A program made the translations under genes and the position numbers. A model generated the notes under the pieces. The model ran no database searches. It worked only from the letters and a program-made list of their open reading frames with translations, and was not told the origin of the DNA. 64,000 nucleotides of DNA from Artemisia argyi (Eukaryota > Streptophyta > Magnoliopsida > Asterales > Asteraceae), in assembly GCA_030686995.1 (NCBI GenBank), contig CM060692.1:16721465-16785464 (forward strand). Direction: 5' to 3'. Below are positions 35,418 to 48,016 of the stretch, one piece after another. Numbering within the stretch: position 1 is the first letter of the stretch; each line of letters begins with the position of its first letter.

Positions 35418-38400
35418 TGATGAGTGCTCAAACACTCATCATTTTATCGTATTTAAACTGCCAAAACATCCGAAAACACTCAGAAATGCATCAAAATACT
35501 AAAAATATCCCAGGGATTGTGTTTTATACATTTCAGATACAAAATAAGTAAAAACAATGAAAAACGAACAAAGTTTACATAATTGGCAGTTTTAGTCCCC
35601 CAACTTTTAAAAATTTACAAAACTAGTCCCTGAGCATGTGTTTTGAAAGAAAAGTCAACCTAAGGCATTTAAAAGTCAAATATCATCAAATATTGTCCTT
35701 AGGTGAATACTTTTGGAAAATAACATATTTAGTCCCAGTACTTTGCAAGTTGACAAAATCAGTCCCTGGGAATTTTTAAAAGTGAAAAATATCTTTTGTG
35801 GCCCTTGTGTTATTGTAATGTGGCAAAAGTGACCCTTGGAATACTTTGGAGGATGTGCAAATTTGGCCCCTTAATTTTCAGCAAAATACAATTATGGTCC
35901 TTGTGTTTTATCCTAAACCAAACGGACCCTTTTTGTATTACCAAAACCAAACCAATCCGACACAAATATAAACCACCCCAGCCCACCATTTCCCCAGCCC
36001 ATTCCAAAGCCCAAAATCCATCCCCTTTTATTAATAAAAACGGGGTCAAACCCCTTGGTCAACCCCACCATCCCCTTTCTTCCCCGCCTAAACACCCAGC
36101 CCCCAAACACACCCTGCTACTCTAACATTTATGTCCCCTCCTCTCCAAAGTAGCCACCCTACTCCACTAAACCCTAAGTAAACCCCAATTTGTTGCAACC
36201 ATTTTGTCCCCCACCCTCATATAACATCAAGTATGATTCTAGGGCTGAGATGGGACCTCAGGACAATCAATGGCTAGAAATGCTCCCAGGGGACAAAGAC
36301 AACACAAAAGTCACAAGACAAAGAGCAAAGTGGAGACAAAGGCCCTGGTTCAAGTTTATTTTATTTTATTAGTATTTATAGAAGTAAATTTGTAAGCTTG
36401 TGTGGCAAGTAGTAGTTTTTTATTTATGTAATTTTTCAATTCAGCAAGTAGCTTAATATGTAATCTTTTTCATTAATCAATATAAGCATTTTCAGTTCTT
36501 CAAATTCCAAGTTGTTACTAGCAGTCTCAGAATTTATTAAAACTTGTTCTTAGTTTGTATTTGTTGTAGTCATAGTCTTTCAAATCCTCACTTTAGTTCT
36601 CAGTAACCAAAAAAAAAAAAAAAAAAAAAAAAAAAATTATTCAATAAGAAAAAGAAGAAAAAAATATATATGAGAAAGAAAGAAAATCAAAAAGTGAGGA
36701 TGACAAGGTGCTGGTTCAGGGTAAAGTAACATGGATTGGATATGGTTTAGTGCTCAGGGGAGCATTAGGATGATGGTTTAGTTCTGGTTCAACCTTGTTC
36801 TATGCCTGGACCTCTTGTAAGACTGTTTCTCTCAATTGTCTTTGCATAAGTTTCAATCAGTAGTATTGTAGTTGTTTAGTATTGTTTAATGCTTAATTAC
36901 ATTGGTTTAATATTAGAGTAGGTTAATTCAGTAGATTCTTAGCTTAGTTTCTTATTTTGCTTAGCAATTTTATTAAAATAGGATTATCAAGGGTGTTTGG
37001 AACAAGCTACTGAACTGTGTTGTTGTTATAATTGGTGATTACATGTTATTGGCATATTGTCCTTAGGTTGAATTCAGTCCAAATCAACCAACACATTGGT
37101 CATTTTTACACAAAAAGTCAAAATCCCATTCATTTGTGCTTAACTGTTTCGCTGAGTAAACGTGTGATCCCAAATCATCATTGTGGTATTGAAACTTGTT
37201 AGCATAGGTAGTTCTAGTCTCTAATTAACATAACACTCCAATTTCAGTAGGTTAGATTAAATTAAAATCCATCCAAGTCAAACTTAGCTCAAATTGGAAA
37301 AAGTCAAATATGCTTGAATGTTCAGAAACTCACTTTTGGTGAGATTTTTATCGAATTTTGTGGGTGGAATCAAACTCTGAAAATTTTTGTGATTGAAGTC
37401 TACCACCTAGTCTTTTAAAACATGCAACCATTTCATTTTTAGAATTTTTTATGAAGGATTTGCAAGCATCTGTTTGGACCTGCAGGGGGAGTAAGTGCCC
37501 CGTTCACCCAGTTTAACCAAAGTTTCATTTAGTCTCATCTTATTAGAAAATTGATCATTTTGCTTGATAATTGGAGTTTTGGATAGCCATCTGGTTTGTT
37601 TTGTTGGCTGCTTATTTGGTTTTCCCTTCTCTGCTTATTTAATAGCTTATTATCACCCTTGGAGTTGTCCCTTGAGCATAGTTTAAGCTGAACCATCAGC
37701 TTTCATTAAGCTTGTTGCTTTCTTCCTGATCTTAGGTTGTGAATCATTGTGTCTAGCTTGTTGGAGTTCATTTAGTTGGTATATGCTTGTGTTGTCCATA
37801 GTTTTTGCTTGTATGCTTGTTTGATCCACTGCTTATCTCAGAATCTCACTTTGAACCTTTATCCACTGACCCACATTCACAAGGTCACCACAAGCTCAAA
37901 TCTTGAGCTTTTACCCTGGTTTTGGATGATTTGAAAAGCCCTCCTAGCAGGTTTTGAGGTTCCACTTTTTCCTTGGGGTCTGGGTCATTGCTGCAGGGCC
38001 CACAGAAGCCTGCAATAACCCCTTTGTGGCTTGTTTGTTGGTAGTAAGTTGCTTAATTGCTTATTTTGTTTTATAAAGCTTATTCAGTGAGCTTCTCTGG
38101 CTTATTTTGTGTTCATATCTAATGCTTGCATCTCAGTATCAACTTAAGTTCAGCTGTTTAGCCTTGTCATAAGCTTATCACAGTCAAGTCTAAAATAAGC
38201 TTTGAAAGCTTATCTGTGTGAGTTATAAGCTCACACTTGGCTTATTTTTGAGTTTCATAACAAGTCCCTTTACAAAAGTTGTGTAATATCAGTAGTTTAA
38301 TAGTTGTGTAAAATAAAAATTAGAAAAAGACAAAAAATTAGAAAGTGATAGCTTCTATTTAAGCCATTTTGGCTTATTTTCTGCTTATTTATAAGCAACA

Positions 38401-39107
38401 ACTGTTTTTAAATTTTTCCTAGGCTTTTGTAATCATAATAGATTTTTAGTAATTTTTCCTTAATCATTTAGTATTTTTTTATAATTTAGTTTAATTTAAA
38501 TCAATTAAATAATTATTTTTTAATTATTAATAATTAATTAAAAAGTAGGAAAAATAGTTTTTCTGTTTTAAAATTAGTTTTATAATATTTTAGATTTTTC
38601 TAAATTTAATTTTCATTTTTCTAGTTAAATTTCACAATTATTTGTAATTTAGGATAATTTAGTTAATTAAAAAGTAATTAATAATTAGTAATTAATTAAT
38701 AGTAATTAATTAAATAGTTGTAAAAATAATTTTAATTTTCTAAAAATTTCCTTATAACTTTAGGATTGTAAAAATATATTTTTCACGTTCGTAGGACTTT
38801 GTTTACTCCCGTTTCACTTTTTAATTTGCGCGTTCGTGTTTATTTTAAACCCAAACGCGCGTTTTTAGGTTAAATCACGTTTTTAGGTAATCTGATAATC
38901 GGTAATTGTTAATAAAGTGTTTCTAAGTCATTTTCAATCATAATCTCGTAGTGTAATCATAATAATCAAATTCATGACCTTCAATTGCACGCCTCGTCGG
39001 GACATAACGACCCGAGGATTCCCTAAACTCCTTGGTTAGTTGGTTTTTGATGTTTGAATTGGTTGACCATCACCTGGTAAATTTAGTTGACCGTTCGGAA
39101 TCAATCA
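35418..39107 (+). repeat. C 5' LTR (3,690 bp)
   Basis: Followed by the PBS at 39113. It has TTAGTCCC-type phrase repeats (35590-35930), an A29 run (36609-36637), a GCTTATT/AATAAGC array (37590-38420) and an AT-rich block (38440-38760). Open frames near 35796-36372 recur in the 3' LTR and show no domain. Differences from the 3' LTR are about 2% or more by eye in the parts I compared. Confidence 0.93.
37590..38420. repeat. GCTTATT / AATAAGC motif array in C LTR
   Basis: Many GCTTATT, ATAAGC and AAGCTT motifs in both orientations. The same array is longer in B (12260-13760). The 3' LTR copy is at 57840-58630. Confidence 0.65.
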
Positions 39108-39112
39108 AAATT

Positions 39113-39130
39113 TGGCGCCGCTGCCGGGGA
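39113..39130 (+). other. Primer-binding site of C (tRNA-Asp)
   Basis: TGGCGCCGCTGCCGGGGA, one mismatch to the tRNA-Asp 3' end complement, five bases after the 5' LTR. Confidence 0.9.
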
Positions 39131-39657
39131 GGCTACTGCGTATCTGCACACGTTCTTTAGAGATTAGTGATTTTTCACACATCATTGTATAAACTCCACC
39201 ACTTTTTGTAAATCTTAATCATAAAACAAAAACGTCATTAACACTTTTCCTAAAGTGTTAACAACACAAAAAAAATCAAAAACAAACAAAACAGATCGTT
39301 ACGTTTTCTATATCGGGTTTCTTTTAAGGTGATTCTTAAAGAGATACGATTTTGGTAAACGAAACGACACCAAAAATATTGTCCAAAAGTTTTTTCACCC
39401 ATACACAAAAACCCAAAAACATTCGTCTTTTCTTGTGAATAATAATTACATAAAAATAAACCGTCGCAAACCAAGACAGAACACCTACTAACTGGGGGTG
39501 TGAACATAATAAGTTCCCAAACAAAAGATAAAAACTTGTCTTTGTATCCTTGTGAGTGGTGTACCTTTCTTAAAGAAGCCACTTACTTGTGATTATTGGT
39601 TTAAGTTCAGTGTGGTTTTGCCTCGATTTTGTTTTAATTGGTTTTTATCCCTAGTGC
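39131..39657 (+). other. C leader, non-coding
   Basis: About 530 nt between PBS and gag start. Nothing coding on the plus strand; a 110-codon minus frame (39582-39250) is antisense and without domain. Confidence 0.7.
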
Positions 39658-41496
39658 ATGCGCACTCGCTCTTCTAGGTCTACTAGCCCATTACGTGAGC
39701 TTGTAAGAAAACCTAGAAGACCTCGTAGACGTTCAGCACCAACAGTCGGATCTGGGATCCGTACTGTTTCCACTCCAGCTGTCACCATGGCGGAAGACCG
39801 CCCCATGTGTGAGCTTCTCCAAGCACTCATCGAGGGTTACGGAGACGCTATTGTTGTCCCAGCCATCGTGGCTGATAGTTTTGAGCTCAAAACCGGGTTA
39901 CTCAATCTTGTAACCTCAAGTCAATTCTACGGTTTTGTGAGGAACGATCCTCATGCTCATATTCGATGGTTCAATAAAATCACATCAACCATCAAGTACA
40001 AAAATGTCCCGTGTGAAGCAAACAAGCTTCTTCTCTTCCCATTCTCCCTCGAGGGTCAAGCCCGGATTTGGCTTGAAAAACAACCCCCTCGATCTATTGA
40101 GACATGGGAAGACTTGGTAAAAAAGTTTGTGAATGAATTCTTCCCACCTTCCAAGACCACGAGTCTAAAAAACGAGATCACCAAGTTCACTCAGAAATAT
40201 GATGAATCATTTGGTGAAGCGTGGGACCGTTTCAAAGAATTACTTTGCAAGTGTCCACATCATGGTTTCTCCGAGTTGATGCAACTCGATACTTTCTACA
40301 ATGGCGTGAGCCAAGTTGATCAGGATTCTCACAATGCCTCCGCGGGAGGTAACTTTTTGAGTAGAACCACCAAAGAAGCCTTAGCAATCATTGAGAACAA
40401 GTCCAAGGTCCGCTCTACATGAAGCAGGCCGGTTGTTTCACAAATTAGTGCGGGTCCTTCCACTTCATCTCCTTTGAGTCAGTCTAGCACCGATGCTAAG
40501 ATTGACAAGCTTACTGAGGCTATTCAAGCTTTGGTTCTCGCCCAGCAAAAGAAAGTCTCTTTTCCACAACACCCTCCACCTGCTGAGGTTAAAAAAGTGG
40601 AAGTCTGTGTAACTTGTGGTGGGCCGCATGCCTACTACAATTGCACAGCTACTGATGGTTCTCCGTTTGAAGCTCATGCTGTAGTCGGGTCATCTAATCA
40701 AGGAGGAAATCAATACCGCCATCCTATGGACCCGAACTACCGTCCTAATCATTATCCTGGACCTCCTGGTTTTAATCAAAACTAAAATGTCCAAAACCGT
40801 AACCAGAATCAAAATAGAATGAACCAAGGTTTTCAAAACCAAGGTAACTTCCATCAGGGTCACGGTTTTCAGAATCAAAACCAAGGTTTCCAACATCAAA
40901 ATCAAGGAAACTTTAACTGGAACCAAGGTCAGGGTAACTTCAATCCGGGATATTTTCATGGAAACAACAACCCTAATCAGGGTAATTTACAAAATCAAGG
41001 CCCCAATCAGAACAATCGTGCTCAAAATTTTAATAACCAAAATCAAGCCATTGTTCCAACCGGGCCTTCATCTGATGAGTTGTTAAAACAATTCATGAAG
41101 TCCAAAGAAGAGATGAACAAGTTGTTGGTTAGCCAGATTTCTGAAATTAAGAAGTCTTTAAATGAACGACCATCGGGCTCAGGAACACTTCCGAGCAACA
41201 CGATCGCTAACCCGAGGGGCGATGCTAAGGCGATCACAACTAAAAGTGGTGCTTCTTATGATGAACCCGCGATTCCTACTACCTCGTCTTCCTCTCCTCC
41301 GAAGGTAGTGGAACGTGAACCTGAGGTGACAACGGACAAGGTACAAACTCCTAGCTCACGAAGTACCGCACACGTCCAACCTCAGGTTATTCCAGAAACC
41401 AGATGCAAGCCTGGAGTTGTCTTTGAACCATCTGAAACTCCAGTGGACAACCCTAAATCCAAAAACTTCTATTCCTTACCCATCACGTCTCAATGA
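39658..41496 (+). pseudogene. gag: C gag (Athila), with two internal stops
   Basis: One frame from the ATG at 39658 to a stop at 41494-41496, interrupted by TGA at 40420 and TAA at 40783. First part (254 codons): a basic Arg/Ser-rich N terminus, then the capsid-like retrotransposon gag domain (about residues 85-240) with IWLEKQPPRSIETWEDLVKKF and ELLCKCPHHGFSEL. Second part: a zinc knuckle CX2CX3HX4C (CVTCGGPHAYYNC, first Cys at 40606). Third part: a low-complexity Asn/Gln/Gly/Phe-rich stretch (40819-41040), then a Ser/Thr/Pro-rich tail. In an intact relative it packages the RNA; here it would end after 254 residues. The frame then differs by one base from the protease frame. Confidence 0.9.
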
Positions 41497-42541
41497 ACAA
41501 AAGCTCCGCGAAAAAGCTAGTCACCAAATGGATAAATTTTTCCAAATATTTCAAGATTTGCATTTTGACATTAGCTTCGCGGATGCTATTCTCTTGATGC
41601 CCAAGTTTGCATCAACAATCAAGAATCTGTTAAGTAATAAGGAAAAACTCTTTGAGATGGCTAGAATTTCGTTTAATGAGCACTGCTCAGCAGTTCTCTT
41701 GAAAAAGCTTCCCGAAAAGCTTGGAGACCCCGGAAAATTTCTCATTCCTTGTATTTTTCCGGGTATGGTTGAATGCTTTGCCTTGGCTGATCTTGGTGCT
41801 AGCATTAACCTGATGCCATATTCTGTGTGGAAGAAACTATCTCTTCCCGAACTTACTCCCACGTGCATGACTTTAGAGCTTGCCGATCGATCGATTTCTC
41901 GTCCACTTGGCATTGCTGAGGACGTATTCGTTAAAGTGGGAAAGTTCCATTTTCCAGCGGATTTTGTGATTGTTGACTTTGATGCCGATTCTAGGGTCCC
42001 TCTCATTCTTGTAAGGGGATTCCTTAGAACTGGGCGTGCTCTTATCGATGTATTTGAGCATGAGATCACATTGCGTGTTGGAACTGAAGCAATTACCTTC
42101 AACCTTGATCAAACATCGAGGTACTCCTCCAATTATGACTCTGAATCGGTAAACCGAATAGATGTCATCGATGTTGCAGCTGAGGAGTACGCTCAAGAGG
42201 TTTTAGGTTTCATTGATGATTCTACGAGTGAAAACTTCACTCCGTCTTCTTATCCCATCATTGCCAATTCTTCTCCTTCCCTCTCTCCGTTTGAGGGAAG
42301 TGACTTCATCTTAGAAGAGATTAAGTCCTTTCTCAAAAGCAATGTTGCAAAAAACGACCTACTCGGCCTTGTAATCGCCGATTACAAGGTAAACGGCCCT
42401 GGAACTTGGAGAGATTTACAAGGAAATCAGCCGATTAATCGGCGATTACAAGGTTTAGGGCCGATTAATCGGCTAAAAAACACTACTCGGCCCTCGACCG
42501 CCTCAGGACCGATTCACGATTTTTGCAACATTGCTCAAAAG
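41417..42541 (+). pseudogene. pol: C aspartic protease and protease-RT linker, split by a hAT MITE
   Basis: From about 41450 the true coding frame is offset by one base from gag, so a small indel lies near 41455-41470. The domain begins with the conserved LREKASHQMDKFFQIFQ block. The active site is ADLGAS (at about 41788), where most retropepsins have D(S/T)G; DLGA is usual for Athila. The fold continues through FVIVDFDADSRVPLIL and GRALIDV. The linker (EEIKSFL) is cut at 42339 by the 194-bp MITE; MITE plus its 8-bp TSD is 202 bp, which shifts the frame by one, matching the frame in which the sequence resumes at 42534. Confidence 0.88.
42340..42533. mobile_element. hAT-type MITE, 194 bp, inside C pol
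   Basis: Terminal inverted repeats CAATGTTGCAAAAA / TTTTTGCAACATTG (14 of 14) with the 8-bp TSD CTCAAAAG (42332-42339 and 42534-42541). The interior has a stem CCTTGTAATC/GATTACAAGG around GCC (42367-42389) and two perfect 14-bp palindromes GCCGATTAATCGGC (42431 and 42461). No ORF of its own. Unrelated in ends to the MITE at 9135-9772. Confidence 0.95.
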
Positions 42542-44286
42542 TGATTCGATTCCCGATGGAATCGATAACCAAGAGATTGACCCCGAGAGGGATATTCTTC
42601 TCTTTGAAAAATTGTTAAACGAAAATCCCTCTCCTCTTCCTGTTCTACCACAACAACTTCATAATCAGGAAATCAAATATGTTGAGGAAACTGATGATTT
42701 TCCTGAGGTCAAGCTTAAGGACTTGCCGCCTCATCTTGAATACGCATTTCTGGAGGGTGATGATAAATTACCCGTCATAATTGCTAAAGATCTAAGTGTT
42801 GAGGAAAAGGCTGCTCTAATAAAGGTTCTGAAGTCCATAAACAAGCAATTGCTTGGCGACTCTCCGACATCAAGGGCATTGACCCTGAATTTTGTACTCG
42901 CAAAATTTTAATGGAGGATGACTTCAAACCGGCAGTCCAACAACAAAGAAGGGTGAATCCAAAAATTCATGAGGTAATCAAACAAGAAGTTTTAAAAATC
43001 CTTGATGCCGGATTGATTTACCCTATCTCGGACAGTCCTTGGGTTAGCCCAATTCACAGCCTTCCAAAAAAGGGTGGCATTACTGTTGTCACAAATGAGG
43101 AAAATGAGTTGATTCCAACTCGTTTGGTTACAGGGTGGCGTGTCTACATTGACTATCGCCAGTTAAATGACGCCACCCGTAAAGATCATTTTCCTCTGCC
43201 CTTTATGGATCAGATGCTCAAGAGATTAGCGGGGAATGAGTACTATTGCTTCCTCGATGGTTTCTCGGGTTACTTTCAGATTCCCATTGATCTGCAAGAT
43301 CAAGAAAAGACCACTTTCACGTGCCCCTACGAAACTTTTGCTTATAAACGTATGCCATTTGGCTTATGTAATGCTCCGGGCACGTTTCAAAGATGTATGA
43401 TGGCCATATTTTCCGACATGATCGGGAAAACTATGGAGGTCTTTATGGACGATTTTTCGGTCATTGGGGATTCGTTCCAAACATGTCTCTCCCATTTAGA
43501 CAACATGCTTAAACGTTGTGAAGACACAAGGTTATGTCTAAATTGGGAGAAAAGCCACTTTATGGTCAAAGAGGGCATTGTCCTCAGCCATAAAATTTCA
43601 AAGAATGGGATTGAGGTTGACAGAGCCAAAGTTGATGTCATAGCAAAATTGCCTCATCCCACTACTGTCAAAGGTGTTAGGAGCTTTTTGGGTCATGCCG
43701 GTTTTTACCGTAGGTTTATTCAAGATTTTTCTAAAATCGCCCGGCCTATGACCCATCTCCTCGAGAAGGATGCTCCTTTTATCTTCTCCCCCGAGTGCAT
43801 CGAAGCTTTTGAAACATTAAAGAAAAAGCTTACTGACGCACCGATTCTTGTTGCCCCCGATTGGGACTTGCCCTTTGAACTCATGTGTGATGCTAGTGAT
43901 TATGCAATTGGGGCAGTCTTGGGGCAACGCAAAACAAAACACTTTCAGCCTATACACTATGTAAGCAAGACAATGACCGAGGCTCAAAGTCATTACACCA
44001 CCACTGAAAAAGAATTATTAGCTGTGGTGTATGCCTTTGAAAAATTCCGGCCATACTTGATATTGACCAAGAGCATAGTGTATACGGATCACTCGGCTTT
44101 GAAGTACCTCTTTGCAAAACAAGATGCAAAGCCGAGACTACTCTGTTGGGTTCTCCTCCTACAGGAATTTGATATCATAATTCGTGATTAAAAAGGAGCT
44201 GAGAACCTAGCTGCTGATCATCTCTCCCGATTGGAAAACCCCCACCAAGATGTCTTCGAAAAGAAGGAAATTAATGAAACCTTCCC
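42542..44286 (+). pseudogene. pol: C reverse transcriptase and RNase H (Athila)
   Basis: Starts in the linker (SDSIPDGIDN) in one frame to 42911; a one-base frameshift near 42855 moves the coding to the frame open from 42911 to 44191. RT blocks: [52 protein letters not shown] (first catalytic Asp), [23 protein letters not shown] (FMDD in place of YVDD/YIDD), [13 protein letters not shown]. RNase H blocks: [40 protein letters not shown] stop at 44189-44191 replaces a Lys codon; [11 protein letters not shown] follows in the same frame until D interrupts at TTCCC (44282-44286). Confidence 0.92.
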
Positions 44287-45342
44287 TGTAACAATTCGCA
44301 ATTTCAGGTTAATTACCATTCCCGGAAAATTTCACTATTCACTTTTACTATTCATTTTTCCCAAAACTTTCCCGAAAGTTGATTTTTATTTGATATTCTC
44401 GAGTGATAAATCATTTCCATGGCAAATTAAATGTTTGACATTCGTCAGATCATTTTCGTGAAAGTTATTAAGGAATTACACGTTTTAGGGTAAAACGTCA
44501 TTCAGAAATTCTACGTACAACGAAACTCGACCACGTTAAGTGACCCCGCATCAGAAAAATGTTTGACACACTCATGATTTATTTGAGAATTAATCGTGAC
44601 TGAGAAAAACATGACCAAAGACTTCCCAGCAGGTCACCCATGTCGGTACTACTCTCACATAAGCACGCTTAACCGAATGGGCGATTAACCGTTAGATCAC
44701 GAAACGAGTTTCTAAGACGTTTTGAGTTTTCAAACTTATTAGAAAAAGTCAACATAATTTTTCCCTCCTCCTTTGACCAAAAGTCATTCCTTGATTTTTA
44801 GGCTTACGGTTTGATGTCTAAAAGACATTTAACACCAACCGACACTAGACTGAGCCCAGTCTAGACATTATAAGTCTTTTTAAATCATTTATATCATATT
44901 AGAAAAGTAACATTTTACTTTTCTCAATTTTACGCAATATTCGTACGTTTTACGTATTACGCGTTTTAGACCCGTGTTTCCAGTTTTTTAGCAGAGTTTT
45001 AGCACCCGATAGAACCTACCACTCATTTTATATTTTATTATGAAACTTATTGACATGTTTATCAATACTTTCAAGTTCCATAATTTTACGACACCCGGTT
45101 TTACGTTTTGAGGCTTAATCATTTACGATTGGCATTTCCCGGAGTCAAAACTAACCAAGTATCTTGGATAATACCAAGAAAAGTCCACACCCTTTCTCCC
45201 CAAGTCTCCAAACCGCCATTAAGGGGGGGGGGTTTCACACTAGGTGGCTTGATCTCAAGCTTGATGGCCTTAGATTTCATCCATGTGTTCACCTTGGCCT
45301 CCAAGGTTGGACTAGTCAACATTTCTAACCTCCTTTAAGCCA

Positions 45343-45350
45343 TATAAATA
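45343..45350 (+). promoter_or_regulatory. TATA box of D LTR
   Basis: GCCATATAAATACCCCCC: TATAAATA followed by a pyrimidine-rich stretch, typical of plant promoters; expected start around 45375-45385. The 3' LTR copy is at 51162-51169. Confidence 0.65.
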
Positions 45351-46941
45351 CCCCCCTTCCCCTCCTTGGCCGTCCACCATAACCACACACCAAACCCATC
45401 TCATTTGTTCATTCTCTTCCAAGTTTCATGCAAGATTCAAGTGCTAGTTCAAGGTAGAAACCCTAGATAGGTTATCATTCATCAAACACTTCCATAACCT
45501 TATATACTTGGTGATTTCTCTTGAGTTTAAATCCACTCAAGTCACCTAAACCTTCATCATCCATCTTTCAAGAATACCAAGGGTAGAAAGATTGCATGAA
45601 GTGAAGTGGGTTGAAGCAAGTCTATCAAAGTCCTATCCTTACATGTTAACTTCCTTTCATCTTTGAAAGCCAAAAGTTGTGAGCCAAACCCTAACTTGAT
45701 TCTTGTTAAATAATCATGTTCATGTTATTTACATATTATTTGTGCTATATTATGTCTTGTAGTTATGTCCATGATGTATAAAAGTGAGCAAAACAAGTTA
45801 TTGTTATTGATTGATAAGACAAGTTACTATAACAAGCAAACTAGTGACTTTCTTGGAAAACCACGACCAAAATGGTAAAAATATGATGTTGGATCATTAC
45901 ATATTACAGTAGAGGACTTAACAAGGAAACCGTAGCAACTTGAACCACCCAAAACGAGTATACGAGTCAAAAGTTACGCCCATTTGAAGTTACCAAAACT
46001 TTGCGGCAAACTGCCAAATACCATTCTGATCAAATTTGGGTTTTGAAAGTCACACTTCTGGTCCGATTCATCAAAAAGTTAAAACACGAAAGTTGTCCGG
46101 AACGACGTTTTCGTTCAGGAACAAAGAAGCTCGAGACCTAAAAATGCTTTCCGAGTGATAAAATTCTTCAAATTCTAAACAGCCCATTTTTTTAGGCAAA
46201 AGTCACTAGATTATGGTTATACTTTGAAAGGAACAAGAGGTCTTATGACCTATAATCAAGACCACAATCATGGCTAGAGCCAAGGTTGTGTCTCATGACC
46301 TTGAAACAAGGACCAAAGGTCATGGCTAGGCCATGACGAAATGACCATACCAACTTACATAGGCGTAAACATGAAACAATGAATTAGGCGATAACTTGAA
46401 CAAGCAATTTGGATCTACTTCACTTAAAAGGGAACCATGAGATTTTACAAAGAGAAAATGGTCATTCAAGACTTATGAAACTACCCCTAATAACAATCTT
46501 CATGTAATAATAAACTTTCCTAAGTTTATTCAAATATCGGACATGTAACTTTTCGGATCGAAACTTATATCTATATATTTCATCAACTACTACAATAGTA
46601 GGGAGCCTCATGTGAGGAGTTCATTATGTAAGCTGTCGAGTTGAGTTGTGGATTTACGAATTAAAGTGTCCTGGCTCCTCGAACGCTTACTAACATGACT
46701 TCTGAATTATGTCGGCCCGAACGGTAGTAAACGATATACAAAACATACATGTTCATGAATCTTTTCTTTCAAAGACTTACATTATACATCATACCACATC
46801 ATGGACTTAGATGCAAGATATATATATAGGCACTACTTCATATTCTTTACTCCGAACCTAAGTTACAACAATTATTCTAGGTTGCTCGTAGAAGTTCTTA
46901 CGGCATATCCATCATTCTCATTATACATCATCCAACTTAAG

Positions 46942-47733
46942 GTGAGTTCATAGCCCCACTTTACATTACTTCAATGTTTTACAAACCCTTGGGGGGAATA
47001 CATGCTATTATTTTTCAACTCGAACACAATGCTTTCTACTGTATGCTATTCGACTATGTTTTATTATCACTAAGTAACATCCTTGCCAAACCAAGATCCC
47101 TTATTATGAACCATTTAATCACTTGCGAGGGTTACTTGCAAGTGAGCGCGAATATTGTGAATAGGCCTATGGGATTGACGAATCCCATTTGTTTTGACTA
47201 AGTTCAAACAAATGCATTAATATTTGAGACATTAGGTATGACGGCAAAGTACCTACCGGGATAAATCTGCCAATCGATATTGGTACACGTTAACGTTTTG
47301 GTTTCATAAGCTTAGTGTATAATACATTTTATGGGCGTATAATAACGTAGCCTACCTGTTTTGTTTTCCAAACATTGGTGTGAGTCTACAGCTCACACTA
47401 CGATTATTGTGTTCAAACGATTTACCTACAAACACTACGATTATTGTGTTCAAACGATTTAACTACAAACACTACGATTATTGTGTTCAAACGATTTAAC
47501 TACAAACACTACGATTATTGTGTTCAAACGATTTACCTACAAACACTACGATTATTGTGTTCAAACGATTTACCTACAAACACTACGATTATTGTGTTCA
47601 AACGATTTAACTACAAACACTACGATTATTGTGTTCAAACGATTTAACTACCAACACATTGTGTTCAAACGATTTAACAAACTCTATGAATATCACTCAA
47701 CCTTTGTGTTGACCTCTCAAGCATGTATTTCAG
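46942..47733 (+). other. Predicted LTR intron in D 5' LTR
   Basis: Donor AAG|GTGAGT at 46942, acceptor GCATGTATTTCAG| ending at 47733; 792 bp, enclosing the 37-bp array. The same two sites bound 660 bp in the solo LTR. The 3' LTR copy is 52761-53515. Prediction only. Confidence 0.45.
47404..47690 (+). repeat. 37-bp tandem array, seven units plus a partial one
   Basis: Unit: ACGATTATTGTGTTCAAACG, then ATTTA(A/C)CTACAAACACT. Seven units here, six in the 3' LTR (53219-53453). No unique spacers, so not CRISPR. Because 37 is not a multiple of three, the array reads open in several frames, which explains the open frames at 47444-47741. Confidence 0.95.
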
Positions 47734-48003
47734 GTTCATGACGATCAAGGATGGCACGGAAGGACACGGATACTCAAGAGGGCTATAAATTTTATTATCA
47801 TTCAAAAACACATTTATTATACATTGTAAACATGGAACCATTTGGGACCTCATTTTGTAAATCTCTGATATTTATACAATTTGAATGATAAATCTTTTAA
47901 AACGACTCAATTGGAGTTCGTTTTCTATTATTGTGACTATTGTGCTATCAAGTAACACCCAGTTCGAATTCCGCTGCATCCATGAATTGGGGGTGTTACA
48001 GAT

Positions 48004-48016
48004 TGGTATCAGAGCC
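48004..48016 (+). other. Primer-binding site of D (initiator tRNA-Met)
   Basis: TGGTATCAGAGCC, exact consensus, three bases after the LTR. Confidence 0.92.

Larger units (their letters stand above)
44287..48000 (+). repeat. D 5' LTR (3,714 bp)
   Basis: Contains TACTATTCA units near the start, a TATA box (45343-45350), a G9 run near 45223, a predicted intron (46942-47733) and a 37-bp tandem array (47404-47650, seven units). Open frames at 45108 and 46974 recur in the other LTR without any domain. Confidence 0.95.

Noticed and set aside
35796..36372. Pro-rich small genes
   Set aside because: Inside the C LTR, repeated at 56001-56577 in the other LTR, open on both strands, no domain.
45108..45338. 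76-codon gene upstream of the D TATA box
   Set aside because: Lies in U3 of the D LTR, and its reading changes with the length of a G run between the two LTR copies.
47404..47690. CRISPR-like array
   Set aside because: The 37-bp units are contiguous without unique spacers, lie in a plant LTR and are duplicated with it.
47444..47741. Small protein genes with repeated MCSNDL-like sequence
   Set aside because: Translation of the 37-bp tandem repeat in different frames; no start context and changes with unit number.
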